A DNA stretch of 35,439 nt from an uncultured Alphaproteobacteria bacterium (GTDB taxonomy: Bacteria; Pseudomonadota; Alphaproteobacteria; Bin95), in assembly GCA_938084065.1 (NCBI GenBank), contig CALKDI010000060.1, forward strand, positions 1 to 35,439. The letters run 5' to 3'. The notes below the pieces were generated by a model. It saw nothing but the letters and a program-made list of their open reading frames with translations. It was not told the origin of the DNA and ran no database searches. Shown here piece by piece: positions 19,050 to 30,817 of this stretch (position 1 is the stretch's first letter; each line of letters begins with the position of its first letter). Both the position numbers and the translations under genes were made by a program.

Positions 19050-20951
19050 ATGCCCGCGCCAACTCCCACTATAAAGGCCCCAGAACCGACAGGGTGTTAC
19101 CTCGTGATCCGCTTGACCATCGCTCTATTGATCCTCACGTTTGGCCTGAGTGCGGCTGCGCGCGCCGCTGACGAACCCCGCATCATTCATGCACACGGCA
19201 TCGCCATGCACGGCACGCCCAAATACGCTGAGGGTTTTCCGCATTTCGACTATGTGAACCCGAATGCGCCCAAGGGCGGATCAGTGCGGCTAGCAACGTC
19301 TGGCACATACGACTCGTTCAACCCCTTCATTCCCAAGGGCAATCCCGGCGTTGGCAGCGGCATGGCCATCGAGACCCTGATGGTCTCCAGCACCGATGAG
19401 GCCTTTACCCAATACGGCTTGATCGCCGAGAGCATCACCTACCCCGAAGATCGGTCCTGGATCACCTTCCGCCTGCGGCCAGAGGCACGCTGGCACGATG
19501 GCAAACCGATCACGCCGGATGACGTGGTGTTCTCGTTCAATATCCTGAAAGAGAAGGGCCAGCCCTTCTATCGCTTCTATTACGGCAGCGTCACCAGCGC
19601 GGAGATAACGGGCGAGCGCGATGTAACCTTCCGCTTTGCCGCTGGGGAAAACCTGGAACTGCCACTGATCGTCGGCCAGCTCTCGATCCTGCCCAAGCAT
19701 TATTGGGAAGGCCGCGACTTCTCCAAAACCACGCTGGAGCCGCCACTAGGCTCCGGTCCTTACCGCATCGCAAACTTCGAAGCCGGCCGCTATGTAGAGG
19801 TCGAGCGTGTCGCCGACTATTGGGGCAAAGACCTCCCCGTCAATCGCGGCCAGGACAATTTCGACCGCATGCGCTATGACTACTACCGCGATCCGACGGT
19901 CATTCGCGAGGCGATTAAGGCCGGCGATATCGACTATTACCAGGAAAGTCAGGCCAAGGCCTGGGCCCAGGATTTCGATATTGAGGCCGTCCAAAAAGGC
20001 TGGCTGGTCAAGGAAGAGGTTGCCCACGACCGCCCTGCTGGCATGCAGGCCTTCGTCATGAACCTGCGTCGCACGCAATTCCAGGACGTGCGCGTGCGTG
20101 AGGCTTTGGCCTATGCCTTTGATTTCGAGTGGACCAACAAAAACCTATTCTTCGGTCAATACACCCGCGCTAAGAGCTTTTTCTCAAATTCGGAGCTAGG
20201 TTCTAGCGGCCTGCCGACCGGCGATGAGTTGGCAATTTTGGAGCCCTATCGGGACCAACTGCCACCGGAGGTCTTCACAAAAGAATACCAGCCCCCAGTA
20301 ACTAATGGCTCCGGCCAACAACGCACGGGCATTCGCACGGCCCTGCGGTTGTTTAAGAAAGCCGGATACGAAGTCCGCGATCAGGTCATGATCAACGCCG
20401 CGACGGGCCAGCCGTTACAGTTTGAGATGCTGTTGCGCGCCGGTGGCTCCGGCTTCCGCCGCATCGTTCTGCCCATGCAACAAACGCTGAAACGCATGGG
20501 CATCGCAATGTCCATACGCGAGGTGGACGACGCTCAATACATCAATCGCCTCCGCAGCCACGACTACGACATGATCTCCAGCGGCTGGGGCCAGAGCGAC
20601 TCGCCAGGCAATGAACAGCGCGGCTTTTGGGGCAGTGCGGCGGCGGATCAGGCAGGCTCTCGCAATCTCGCCGGCTTAAAAGATCCGGTGGTCGATGCGT
20701 TGATCGAACAGCTGATCGCCGCCCCAGACCGGGAGCAATTGGTGCTGCGCACTCGTGCGCTGGATCGTGTGCTGCTGGCGCAGCATTTCATCATTCCAAA
20801 CTGGTATTTGTCGAAGGACCGCATCCTCTACTGGAACAAGTTCGCCCGCCCGCCGCTGATGCAGAACGAGGGCACCAGTTTCTCTTGGTGGTGGTATGAT
20901 GAGGCCAAGGCGAGTGCATTGAACGCGGCCACGGGCAAGTCCTCAAACTGA
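19050..20951 (+). CDS. yejA: Oligopeptide ABC transporter substrate-binding protein, YejA-like (a GTG at 19104 giving VIRLTIALLILTFGLSAAARA is a plausible true start)
   Basis: Signal peptide followed by SBP family 5 motifs (FDYVNPNAPKGGSVRLATSGTYDSFNPFI, RPEARWHDGKPITPDDVVFSF). Heads a yejABEF-order operon. Confidence 0.9.
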   Translation: MPAPTPTIKAPEPTGCYLVIRLTIALLILTFGLSAAARAADEPRIIHAHGIAMHGTPKYAEGFPHFDYVNPNAPKGGSVRLATSGTYDSFNPFIPKGNPGVGSGMAIETLMVSSTDEAFTQYGLIAESITYPEDRSWITFRLRPEARWHDGKPITPDDVVFSFNILKEKGQPFYRFYYGSVTSAEITGERDVTFRFAAGENLELPLIVGQLSILPKHYWEGRDFSKTTLEPPLGSGPYRIANFEAGRYVEVERVADYWGKDLPVNRGQDNFDRMRYDYYRDPTVIREAIKAGDIDYYQESQAKAWAQDFDIEAVQKGWLVKEEVAHDRPAGMQAFVMNLRRTQFQDVRVREALAYAFDFEWTNKNLFFGQYTRAKSFFSNSELGSSGLPTGDELAILEPYRDQLPPEVFTKEYQPPVTNGSGQQRTGIRTALRLFKKAGYEVRDQVMINAATGQPLQFEMLLRAGGSGFRRIVLPMQQTLKRMGIAMSIREVDDAQYINRLRSHDYDMISSGWGQSDSPGNEQRGFWGSAAADQAGSRNLAGLKDPVVDALIEQLIAAPDREQLVLRTRALDRVLLAQHFIIPNWYLSKDRILYWNKFARPPLMQNEGTSFSWWWYDEAKASALNAATGKSSN

Positions 20952-22075
20952 TGCTCGCCTACATTATCCGCCGCCTGCTGCTGATGATCCCGACCCTGTT
21001 CGGCATCATGGTACTGAACTTCGTCATCATCCAGATCGCGCCAGGCGGCCCGGTTGAGCAGGTCATTGCCGAGCTTACTGGCGAGGGCGGCGGCGCCATC
21101 CAGCGCGTGACCCAGGGCGGCGGCGACTTTGCATCTGGCGGTGGTGGCAACCAGCCCGCAGCGTCGGCCTCAGGAGGCGGACAGACAGGCTCCGCCTACC
21201 GCGGCGCGCAGGGGCTCGACCCGGCGTTTATCAAGGAGCTGGAGCAGCGCTTCGGCTTCGACAAGCCCATCGGTGAGCGCTTTGTGCAGATGATCGGCAA
21301 CTATCTCACGTTCGATTTCGGCGACAGTTTTTTCCGTGATCAATCGGTTGTCAGTCTGGTAGTCGACAAAATGCCGGTCTCCATCTCGCTAGGGCTGTGG
21401 ACCACGCTGCTGACCTACCTCATCTGCCTGCCGCTGGGCATTATGAAGGCGGTACGGGATGGTTCGCGCTTTGATGTCTGGACCAGCGGTGTGATCATCG
21501 TCGGCAATGCCATTCCCAGTTTTGGCTTTGCAATCCTGCTACTCGTGTTGTTTGCCGGCGGCAATTATTACGACTGGTTCCCGTTACGCGGCCTGACCTC
21601 GCCAGGCTTCGAAAACATGACAATGGTGGAGCAGGTGGTCGACTATTTTTGGCATCTGGCTTTGCCGCTCGCCGCCATGATGATCGGCGCGTTTGCGACG
21701 CTGACCCTGCTGACCAAGAACAGCTTCCTCGACCAAATTTCGCAGCAATACGTCACCACCGCACGCGCGAAAGGCCTCTCCGAAGGCCAGGTGCTGTGGG
21801 GCCATGTGTTCCGCAATGGCATGCTGATTATCATCGCCGGATTCCCCAGCGCCTTTGTGGGCATCCTGTTCGGTTCCGCCGTGTTTATCGAGACCATTTT
21901 CTCGCTTGATGGCTTGGGCTTGCTGGGGTTCGAGTCAGCGCTGAACCGTGATTATCCCGTGATGTTCGCAACCCTCTATGTGTTCACCCTCATGGGCCTG
22001 ATCTTGGGGCTGATCGGCGACCTGATGTACATGATCATCGATCCCCGCATCGACTTCGAAGCCCGGGGGGCTTGA
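20951..22075 (+). CDS. yejB: Oligopeptide ABC transporter permease, YejB-like
   Basis: MLAYIIRRLLLMIPTLFGIMVLNFVIIQIAPGGPVEQVIAE...YRGAQGLDPAFIKELEQRFGFDKPI matches YejB as recalled, including the low-complexity linker. ATG overlaps the yejA TGA. Confidence 0.95.
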   Translation: MLAYIIRRLLLMIPTLFGIMVLNFVIIQIAPGGPVEQVIAELTGEGGGAIQRVTQGGGDFASGGGGNQPAASASGGGQTGSAYRGAQGLDPAFIKELEQRFGFDKPIGERFVQMIGNYLTFDFGDSFFRDQSVVSLVVDKMPVSISLGLWTTLLTYLICLPLGIMKAVRDGSRFDVWTSGVIIVGNAIPSFGFAILLLVLFAGGNYYDWFPLRGLTSPGFENMTMVEQVVDYFWHLALPLAAMMIGAFATLTLLTKNSFLDQISQQYVTTARAKGLSEGQVLWGHVFRNGMLIIIAGFPSAFVGILFGSAVFIETIFSLDGLGLLGFESALNRDYPVMFATLYVFTLMGLILGLIGDLMYMIIDPRIDFEARGA

Positions 22076-22118
22076 GGATTATGAGGTTTGATCGCCGCCC
22101 CAATCCCCTTCCCCACTT

Positions 22119-22215
22119 CCCTGAACTTGTTTCAGGGTCCATGCCTGAGAACCGAAATACAGAGTTCGAATTCTGTCGGAAACTCTCAGGCATGGGTCCC
22201 GAAACGAGTTCGGGA
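22119..22215. repeat. Interspersed palindromic (BIME/REP-like) element between yejB and yejE
   Basis: Arms 22119-22150 and 22184-22215 are imperfect inverted repeats (tccctgaacttgtttcagggtccatgcctgaga / tctcaggcatgggtcccgaaacgagttcggga). Each arm contains its own 7-bp hairpin. Confidence 0.85.
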
Positions 22216-22283
22216 CATGAGGGCAAGTTTGATGCGGTGCTGTCGCTTGCCTACGCCGGCCATTCAGTGAGAGCAATCTAACC

Positions 22284-23309
22284 ATGGCCCTCACCCCCCT
22301 CACCCAGCGCCGGATTGCTAACTTCAAAGCCAACCGCCGCGGATATTGGTCGCTCTGGATTTTTCTGGCGCTGTTCGTGCTCAGCCTGTTTGCGGAGTTC
22401 ATCGCCAACGATAAACCCATCCTGATTTGGTACGATGGCGCACCGCACGTGCCCGTATTCCAATCCTACCCAGAGACCGCGTTCGGCGGCGAATTCCCGA
22501 CCGAGGCGGACTATCGCGATCCCTACCTACAGGAAAAAATCGCCGAGAAAGGCTGGGTGGTCTGGCCGCTGATCCCATATAGCTACAAGACTGTCGCCTG
22601 GGATTTGCCGGTGCCCGCGCCCTCCCCGCCAGATAGTGACCATTGGCTTGGCACCGATGATCAGGCGCGGGATGTGATGGCGGGCCTGATCTACGGCTTC
22701 CGCATCTCCGTCATTTTCGGCCTGACCCTTACCATTCTCAGCGCCGCTATAGGCGTCACAGCCGGTGCGCTGCAAGGCTTTTATGGCGGCTGGTTTGATC
22801 TGTTGTTCCAGCGCTTTATCGAGATTTGGGCCGGCCTACCGACGCTCTATATCCTCATCATTATGGCCAGCGTCATCGTCCCTGGCTTCTTCACCATCCT
22901 GATCCTGCTGCTGGCGTTCGGCTGGATCGGCTTTGTCGGAGTCGTCCGCGCAGAGTTCCTTCGCGCGCGCAATTTTGACTATGTCCGCGCCGCCAGAGCC
23001 CTTGGCGTTGGCGATCTGACCATTATCTTCCGTCACGTGCTGCCGAACGCCATGGTCGCCACCCTGACCTTCCTGCCATTCTCGCTGCTCGGCGGCATAA
23101 CCAGCCTGACGGGGCTCGACTATCTGGGCTTCGGCCTGCCGCCCGGCTCGCCCTCGCTCGGCTCGCTGCTGGCGCAGGGCAAGGCCAACCTGCAGGCGCC
23201 CTGGCTGGGCCTGACCGGCTTCTTCACCATCGCCGTGCTGTTGTCGCTGCTGGTCTTCGTCGGCGAGGCGGTGCGCGATGCCTTTAACCCCCGGAAACTC
23301 GGCCTATGA
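22284..23309 (+). CDS. yejE: Oligopeptide ABC transporter permease, YejE-like
   Basis: RIANFKANRRGYWSLWIFLALFVLSLFAEFIANDKPILI...HWLGTDDQARDVMAGLIYGFRISVIFGLTLT...DPFNPRK-type end ([11 protein letters not shown]). Confidence 0.95.
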   Translation: MALTPLTQRRIANFKANRRGYWSLWIFLALFVLSLFAEFIANDKPILIWYDGAPHVPVFQSYPETAFGGEFPTEADYRDPYLQEKIAEKGWVVWPLIPYSYKTVAWDLPVPAPSPPDSDHWLGTDDQARDVMAGLIYGFRISVIFGLTLTILSAAIGVTAGALQGFYGGWFDLLFQRFIEIWAGLPTLYILIIMASVIVPGFFTILILLLAFGWIGFVGVVRAEFLRARNFDYVRAARALGVGDLTIIFRHVLPNAMVATLTFLPFSLLGGITSLTGLDYLGFGLPPGSPSLGSLLAQGKANLQAPWLGLTGFFTIAVLLSLLVFVGEAVRDAFNPRKLGL

Positions 23310-24934
23310 GCGCGCCCCTCCTCCAGGTCGAAAATCTCGCCGTTGATTTTCAGATCGGCAAGCGGACGGCCCACGCCGTGCGCGGCATCTCGTTCGAACT
23401 GCACAAGGGAGAGACGCTGGCCATTGTCGGCGAGAGCGGCTCTGGCAAGTCGGTCAGCGCCCTCTCCATTCTGCAATTGCTGGCCTATCCACCAGCCAGC
23501 CACCCCTCCGGCTCCATCAAGTTCGAGGGGCAGGAGATGATTGGCGCGTCCAAAAACACGCTCCGCTCAATCCGCGGCAATCGTATCGCTATGATTTTTC
23601 AGGAGCCAATGACAGCGCTCAACCCGCTGCACACGGTCTACAAGCAGATAGGCGAGGTGCTGCGGGTGCACAAAGGTCTCTCGCCCGAACGCACTCGCGC
23701 CCGTGTGCTGGAACTGCTGCATCTGGTCGGCATTCCCGACCCGGAAACCCGCCTCGCCAGCTATCCGCACCAGATGTCCGGCGGCCAGCGCCAGCGGGTG
23801 ATGATCGCTATGGCTTTGGCAAACGACCCGGACCTGCTGATCGCCGACGAGCCAACCACCGCCGTCGACGTCACCATTCAGGCGCAAATCCTGGAGCTGC
23901 TTGAGGACCTACAGCAGCGCCTCGGCATGGCCATGCTGTTGATCACGCACGACCTGGGCATTGTCCGCAAAGTGGCCGACCGCGTCGCGGTGATGACGCA
24001 GGGTGAAATCGTCGAGCAAGGCCCGACCGAGGCCATCTTCGAGAGCCCGCAACACGCCTACACCCGCCACCTGCTAGCAGCCGAGCCCAAAGGCCGCCCG
24101 GAGCCGGCAGACCCAGATGCGCCAATCGTGATCGAAGGACAGGACGTCAAAGTCTGGTTCCCGATCAAGCGCGGTGTGCTGCGGCGCACCGTTGGCCATA
24201 TCAAGGCGGTGGATGGCATTTCGCTCACCGTGCGCGAGGGCCACACGGTCGGCGTCGTCGGCGAAAGCGGCTCTGGCAAGACCACGCTTGGCCTGGGATT
24301 GATCCGGTTAGAGCGGGCAGAAGGAACCCTCACCTTCCGCGGCACTGACCTGCGCCAGCCGCAAGGCCGTGCGCTGCGGGCGCTGCGCAAAGAACTCCAA
24401 ATCGTCTTTCAGGACCCATACGGCTCCCTCTCGCCCCGCCTCTCCATCCGCCAGATCATCGGCGAGGGCCTCCGCGTTCATCAACTGGCCGATAGCCCTG
24501 CCGAGGCTGACCGCATGATCGAGGCGGTCCTGGATGAGGTCGGCCTCGAATCCGCGATGGCAGAGCGCTATCCGCACGAATTCTCCGGCGGCCAACGCCA
24601 ACGCATCGCCATCGCCCGCGCTATGATCTTAAAGCCTCGCTTCGTCGTGCTGGATGAGCCGACTAGTGCGCTGGATATGTCGGTTCAGGCCCAGATCGTG
24701 GAATTGCTGCGAGACCTGCAACAGCGCCACAAACTCGCCTACCTGTTCATCAGCCATGACTTGAAAGTCGTCCGCGCTATGGCGCATGACTTGATCGTCA
24801 TGAAGGACGGCAAAGTGGTGGAGCAAGGCCCGGCAGACCGCGTGTTCGACTCCCCGCAACAGCCCTACACCCGCGCCCTCCTCACCGCCGCGTTCGAGAA
24901 CCGGGTGAGTGAGGCTGGGGCTGTGGGGACTTAG
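23306..24934 (+). CDS. yejF: Oligopeptide ABC transporter tandem ATPase, YejF-like
   Basis: Two ABC domains, each with [16 protein letters not shown] and DEPT motifs. ATGA overlap with yejE. Confidence 0.95.
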   Translation: MSAPLLQVENLAVDFQIGKRTAHAVRGISFELHKGETLAIVGESGSGKSVSALSILQLLAYPPASHPSGSIKFEGQEMIGASKNTLRSIRGNRIAMIFQEPMTALNPLHTVYKQIGEVLRVHKGLSPERTRARVLELLHLVGIPDPETRLASYPHQMSGGQRQRVMIAMALANDPDLLIADEPTTAVDVTIQAQILELLEDLQQRLGMAMLLITHDLGIVRKVADRVAVMTQGEIVEQGPTEAIFESPQHAYTRHLLAAEPKGRPEPADPDAPIVIEGQDVKVWFPIKRGVLRRTVGHIKAVDGISLTVREGHTVGVVGESGSGKTTLGLGLIRLERAEGTLTFRGTDLRQPQGRALRALRKELQIVFQDPYGSLSPRLSIRQIIGEGLRVHQLADSPAEADRMIEAVLDEVGLESAMAERYPHEFSGGQRQRIAIARAMILKPRFVVLDEPTSALDMSVQAQIVELLRDLQQRHKLAYLFISHDLKVVRAMAHDLIVMKDGKVVEQGPADRVFDSPQQPYTRALLTAAFENRVSEAGAVGT

Positions 24935-25039
24935 GCCCAAATTGCCTCACAAAACCTGTTCTAATTCAGCCGGAAACATGCGGTAATCGCCTCAGATCAG
25001 CAGGCACTTCGCCCTCCATGCAGGTATGAGAGACAGACC

Positions 25040-26089
25040 ATGAAAGTTAATTTCGGCGTTTTGGTATCCAGCGGCTCGACCTTTCCTTACCAGAAAGACT
25101 TGGGCGCGTTCGCAGAATTGATCCGGGTTATCGATGGCTGCGGAGTCGCCATGATCGGCACCGCTGACACCAGCTTTATCTATGGCGACGCCTTTGTTCG
25201 CGCGACCCTGATTGCCCAGCACGCCAAGAACGCACTGGTAGGCATCCACCCCTCCAACCCGATCACGCGAGAGCCGCAGATCATGGCGGCCTTCCTGGCC
25301 TCTATCGATGCGATGACGGATGGCCGGGCCTTCCTGGATATCGCGACTGGTGATAGCGCGGTCTACAATATTGGCCTCAAACCGGGCACCCGCGCCCGGG
25401 TAGAGGATTACGTCACTTGCGTGCGCGAACTGATGGCCACGGGCGAATCCACTTATCAGGGCCGGCCCCAGCGGGTGCGCTGGCACCAAGACACGGTTAA
25501 ACCGCAGGTTCCGATCACCTTCTGCGCGGAAGGCCCCCGCACGCTACACCTGGGTGGGCGCATCTTTGACGGCGTCATCGCCGGTACTGGTGTGCTGCCG
25601 GAGGTCATCAAGGACACCATCGCTCGCGTCCGCGCCGGCGCTGAGAGCGAAGGCCGTGATCCGGCGGATGTGCCGGTCTGGTTCACCACACGCTCGTCCT
25701 TGAATGAAGACCGGGAGAAGTCCATCAACGGCATTCACGCCTCAGTCTCCTCCATCCTGAACCACTCCATGCGCTTCGGGCTGGACAACAAGAGCGTGCC
25801 CGGCCAGTTCCGCGACAAGATCCAGGAATATGTGGATGGCTACGAGTTGTACGACCATGTGCTGCAAGGCGGGCGCAATCCCAAGCGTATGGAAGACCTG
25901 GGCCTGACCGACTACGCCATGGACCGCTATGCGCTCGCCGGCAACGCCAAGGACTGGATCGAGCGCATCAGCGCCATCGCCGACGCCGGCGGCACCAATA
26001 TCTGGTTCAGCGTCGAGCCAGGGCCGATTGAGCAGCAAATCCACTACATGAAAATGTTTGAGAAAGAGATCCTACCGGAGTTCGTTTAG
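25040..26089 (+). CDS. LLM-class (luciferase-like) flavin-dependent oxidoreductase
   Basis: TIM-barrel LLM features: AHxx-type QHAKNALVGIHPSNPITREPQIMAAFLASIDAMTDGRAFLDIATGDSAVYNIG and VRELMATGESTYQGR. Confidence 0.88.
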   Translation: MKVNFGVLVSSGSTFPYQKDLGAFAELIRVIDGCGVAMIGTADTSFIYGDAFVRATLIAQHAKNALVGIHPSNPITREPQIMAAFLASIDAMTDGRAFLDIATGDSAVYNIGLKPGTRARVEDYVTCVRELMATGESTYQGRPQRVRWHQDTVKPQVPITFCAEGPRTLHLGGRIFDGVIAGTGVLPEVIKDTIARVRAGAESEGRDPADVPVWFTTRSSLNEDREKSINGIHASVSSILNHSMRFGLDNKSVPGQFRDKIQEYVDGYELYDHVLQGGRNPKRMEDLGLTDYAMDRYALAGNAKDWIERISAIADAGGTNIWFSVEPGPIEQQIHYMKMFEKEILPEFV

Positions 26090-26147
26090 GAGCGCCCCAG
26101 GCCTCTGTCTCGGGAGGGATCCCTGTATTTCTGGTATTTCGATCTGG

Positions 26148-28486
<2,339 letters not shown>

Positions 28487-28490
28487 TGGC

Positions 28491-28531
28491 CTGATCGACA
28501 CGTTTGCATCCGCAAACGTGTCGTGAATCAG
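28491..28531 (+). terminator. Strong hairpin directly after katG (terminator or mRNA 3'-end structure)
   Basis: CGACACGTTTGC (28496-28507), ATCC, GCAAACGTGTCG (28512-28523): 12 perfect pairs, extended by CTGAT/ATCAG across a 3-nt bulge. No clear T-tract. Confidence 0.6.
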
Positions 28532-28626
28532 CCCACTCTTTCAATATGTTTGTGGTTCGATTCAGCAATCGGATGGGAATCATACGTTTCGATCGAATCA
28601 CTAGGGCCGTTCCCAGTTCTGACCTG

Positions 28627-28706
28627 CGCCTCAGCTGCCAGACCAGTAGCTGAGGCGTAATCAAAGCGATGCTATGGGGTGATCTGCGCAAGCGGGTCAC
28701 CCCATA
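28627..28706 (+). other. Two tandem strong hairpins upstream of the tauD-like gene (possible structured leader or small RNA)
   Basis: CGCCTCAGCT/AGCTGAGGCG (28627-28636/28648-28657). TATGGGGTGATCTGC-GCAA-GCGGGTCACCCCATA (28673-28706) gives 15 pairs with two G:U wobbles and a GNRA loop. Confidence 0.55.
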
Positions 28707-28778
28707 TTCGTGCTTGCAATTGCCGACGTCTGCGCCACCATACCTAGCTGCATCTGCTGCCTGGTAGAGGAAGATCGC

Positions 28779-29843
28779 ATGACCGTCACCCACAACCACC
28801 CCATCACAGAACCCGCCGCGTGGACCGCTACCGACCTGGAGCAGGACCGCCGCTGGGAGATCTCGCTCGCCGCCGAGGAGGTGTCCGACCTTCTGTCTGC
28901 CTGCGCGCAGGTCAACGACTTGCCGCTTACCCACATCACCACCACCAACTTCCCCCTGCCCCACTGCCGGCGCACCATCGCCCGCATCCGTGAGGAGTTG
29001 CGCTCTGGCCGCGGCATGGCGCTGCTGCACGGCTTCCCACTTGAGGGGCAGGAACTAGCTGATGTGGAGCGCATCTATTGGGGGTTCTGCTCACATCTGG
29101 GCATTGGCCTCACCCAGAACAGCGACAGCACGCTGATCCATTACGTGACCGAGGGCCACCTGCGCCCGAACCAGGGCACCAGAGGCGTTGGCAATCCCGG
29201 CAAGGTCTCACTGCATGTGGATCTGGCCGACGTGGTCTCGCTGCTGTGTGTGCGCCAGCCAGACGACTCACCACCCAGCCGCCTTGCAAGTTCCCTCACC
29301 ATTCATAATCTTGTCCGCGAGCGTGCTCCGCACCTGCTGCCCCGGCTCTATGAAGGCTTCGCCTGGGATCGCCAGAATGAGCATGACCCAAGCGAGACGC
29401 CGACTTCTGGTTATCGTGTCCCTGTCTTCAGCGTGGCGGATGGTGTCGTTTCCGGGCGCTACAACCGCAGTTGGATGGCCAAGGCAGCGGATCGCGCCGG
29501 CGGCTTCAGCCAGGAGGAGAAAGAACTGCTGGACCTGTTCGACGAACTGGCCGCCGAATGCATGTTCGAGTTTCCGTTCAACCCTGGCGACATCCAATTC
29601 GCCAACAACTACACCACCCTGCACGGCCGCGCGCCACACGCGCCAGCGGTCTCTGAAGACAAAACCCGCCTGCTGATGCGAATCTGGAACAATATCGATG
29701 ACTTCCGCCCCTATGCCGATGAAGCCATCATCCGCAATGGCATCATCCGCCACGGCCGCCTCGGCTGGACGGCTGACCAGTTGGCGGCAGGACTGGAAGG
29801 CAAGGTCCATGCCCGACGGGAACAGGACGGCGCGCCCGCGTGA
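28779..29843 (+). CDS. TauD/TfdA-family dioxygenase-like protein
   Basis: SLHVDLADVVSLLC (HxD) and ANNYTTLHGRAPH (distal His). Start at MTVTHNH. Length and motif layout like the 1632-2729 protein. Confidence 0.82.
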   Translation: MTVTHNHPITEPAAWTATDLEQDRRWEISLAAEEVSDLLSACAQVNDLPLTHITTTNFPLPHCRRTIARIREELRSGRGMALLHGFPLEGQELADVERIYWGFCSHLGIGLTQNSDSTLIHYVTEGHLRPNQGTRGVGNPGKVSLHVDLADVVSLLCVRQPDDSPPSRLASSLTIHNLVRERAPHLLPRLYEGFAWDRQNEHDPSETPTSGYRVPVFSVADGVVSGRYNRSWMAKAADRAGGFSQEEKELLDLFDELAAECMFEFPFNPGDIQFANNYTTLHGRAPHAPAVSEDKTRLLMRIWNNIDDFRPYADEAIIRNGIIRHGRLGWTADQLAAGLEGKVHARREQDGAPA

Positions 29844-29855
29844 TTTCCGTCTCCC

Positions 29856-29951
29856 CGTCATTGCGAGAAGCCGTAGGCGACGAAGCAACCTAGGGAACCG
29901 AGCCTCAGCCCACCTGGGTTGACACGCCCGCTACGCGCTCTCGCAATGACG
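29856..29951. repeat. Interspersed palindromic repeat (GTCATTGCGAG type)
   Basis: Terminal 13-bp perfect inverted repeat CGTCATTGCGAGA (29856-29868) / TCTCGCAATGACG (29939-29951). Imperfect similarity of the arms continues inward to about 29894/29913. Confidence 0.85.
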
Positions 29952-29980
29952 AGGATGGGGAAAGAGGATTGCCCACCCCC

Positions 29981-30736
29981 TCAATAATTCGCCTTGCGCT
30001 TCTCCAGGAAGGACGCAACGCCCTCTTTGAAGTCCGGGCTCTGGCGCACGCGGTCGCCTAGGGTCTGCTCCAGCGGTTCTTTGCCGATGTCGCGCAGATA
30101 GGCCGATGTGGAGTACTGCTCCTTAACCGCCTGCACCGCGGCGGGGGAGTTGCCGGCGATGGTCTCGGCTATGGCCAGGCATTCATCCAGCAGCTTTTCG
30201 CGCGGCACGACCCGGTTGATCAGGTTGATGCGGGTGGCCTCTTCCGCATCGATCAACTTGCCGGTCATCAGCAATTCCATCGCGTGCACATAGCCGATCT
30301 GCGCCTGCAGCTTGGTCGTAGCACCCCCGAACGGATAGACGCCGAACTTCACTTCCGTCAGGCCAAAGCGAGCGCTGGGCGCGGCCAGGCGGATGTCGCT
30401 TGCCAGCATCAACTCAATGCCGCCGGCGATGCAGTCGCCGTTGACCGCCGCGATCACCGGCTTGCGATAGACCGTGTATTTCTGAAGGCCCTTGTGCACC
30501 AGGCGGGACATGTCCTCGCCTGCCGTTAGGTCGCCGGAGAGGTCAGCGCCCGCGCAAAAAGCCTTCTCACCCGCGCCGGTGATGACTATGGCGCGGCAGG
30601 AGTCGTCCGCCGCCAGTTCATCCCAGATGCGGGCGAGCTCGGCGAAGTCGGCGCGGCTTGCGGCGTTGCGTTTCGGCTGATTGTCCAGCGTGATGAGCGC
30701 GATGTGGGCGCCCTTGCGTTCCAGATGGATGGTCAT
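29981..30736 (-). CDS. Enoyl-CoA hydratase/isomerase family protein
   Basis: AIVITGAGEKAFCAGADL, KPVIAAVNGDCIAGGIELMLASDIRLAAPSARFGLTEVKFGVYP. Confidence 0.93.
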   Translation of the reverse strand: MTIHLERKGAHIALITLDNQPKRNAASRADFAELARIWDELAADDSCRAIVITGAGEKAFCAGADLSGDLTAGEDMSRLVHKGLQKYTVYRKPVIAAVNGDCIAGGIELMLASDIRLAAPSARFGLTEVKFGVYPFGGATTKLQAQIGYVHAMELLMTGKLIDAEEATRINLINRVVPREKLLDECLAIAETIAGNSPAAVQAVKEQYSTSAYLRDIGKEPLEQTLGDRVRQSPDFKEGVASFLEKRKANY

Positions 30737-30768
30737 ATGACGGGTCTCCGAGTTCAGATTTTCCGTTA

Positions 30769-30817
30769 CCCTTCACCCTTCGAGGCCCGGCTTCGCCGCG
30801 CACCTCAGGCTGAAGGG
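30769..30817. repeat. Short palindromic intergenic repeat (CCCTTCACCCTTCGAG...CTCAGGCTGAAGGG type)
   Basis: CCCTTCA (30769-30775) / TGAAGGG (30811-30817), with an inner CGGC-TTC-GCCG hairpin. Confidence 0.7.

Noticed and set aside
20951-22075. Gly-rich low-complexity insert in YejB (GGGDFASGGGGNQPAASASGGGQTGS)
   Set aside because: YejB proteins, including the E. coli one as recalled, have a variable Gly/Ser-rich linker at this position, so it is not unusual.
22072-22281. 69-aa ORF between yejB and yejE
   Set aside because: Lies almost wholly over the palindromic repeat. Its apparent codons reflect the repeat sequence.
28548-28566. tRNA-like T-arm (ggttcgattc) after katG
   Set aside because: No matching acceptor, D or anticodon arms around it, and the T-stem itself has mismatches.
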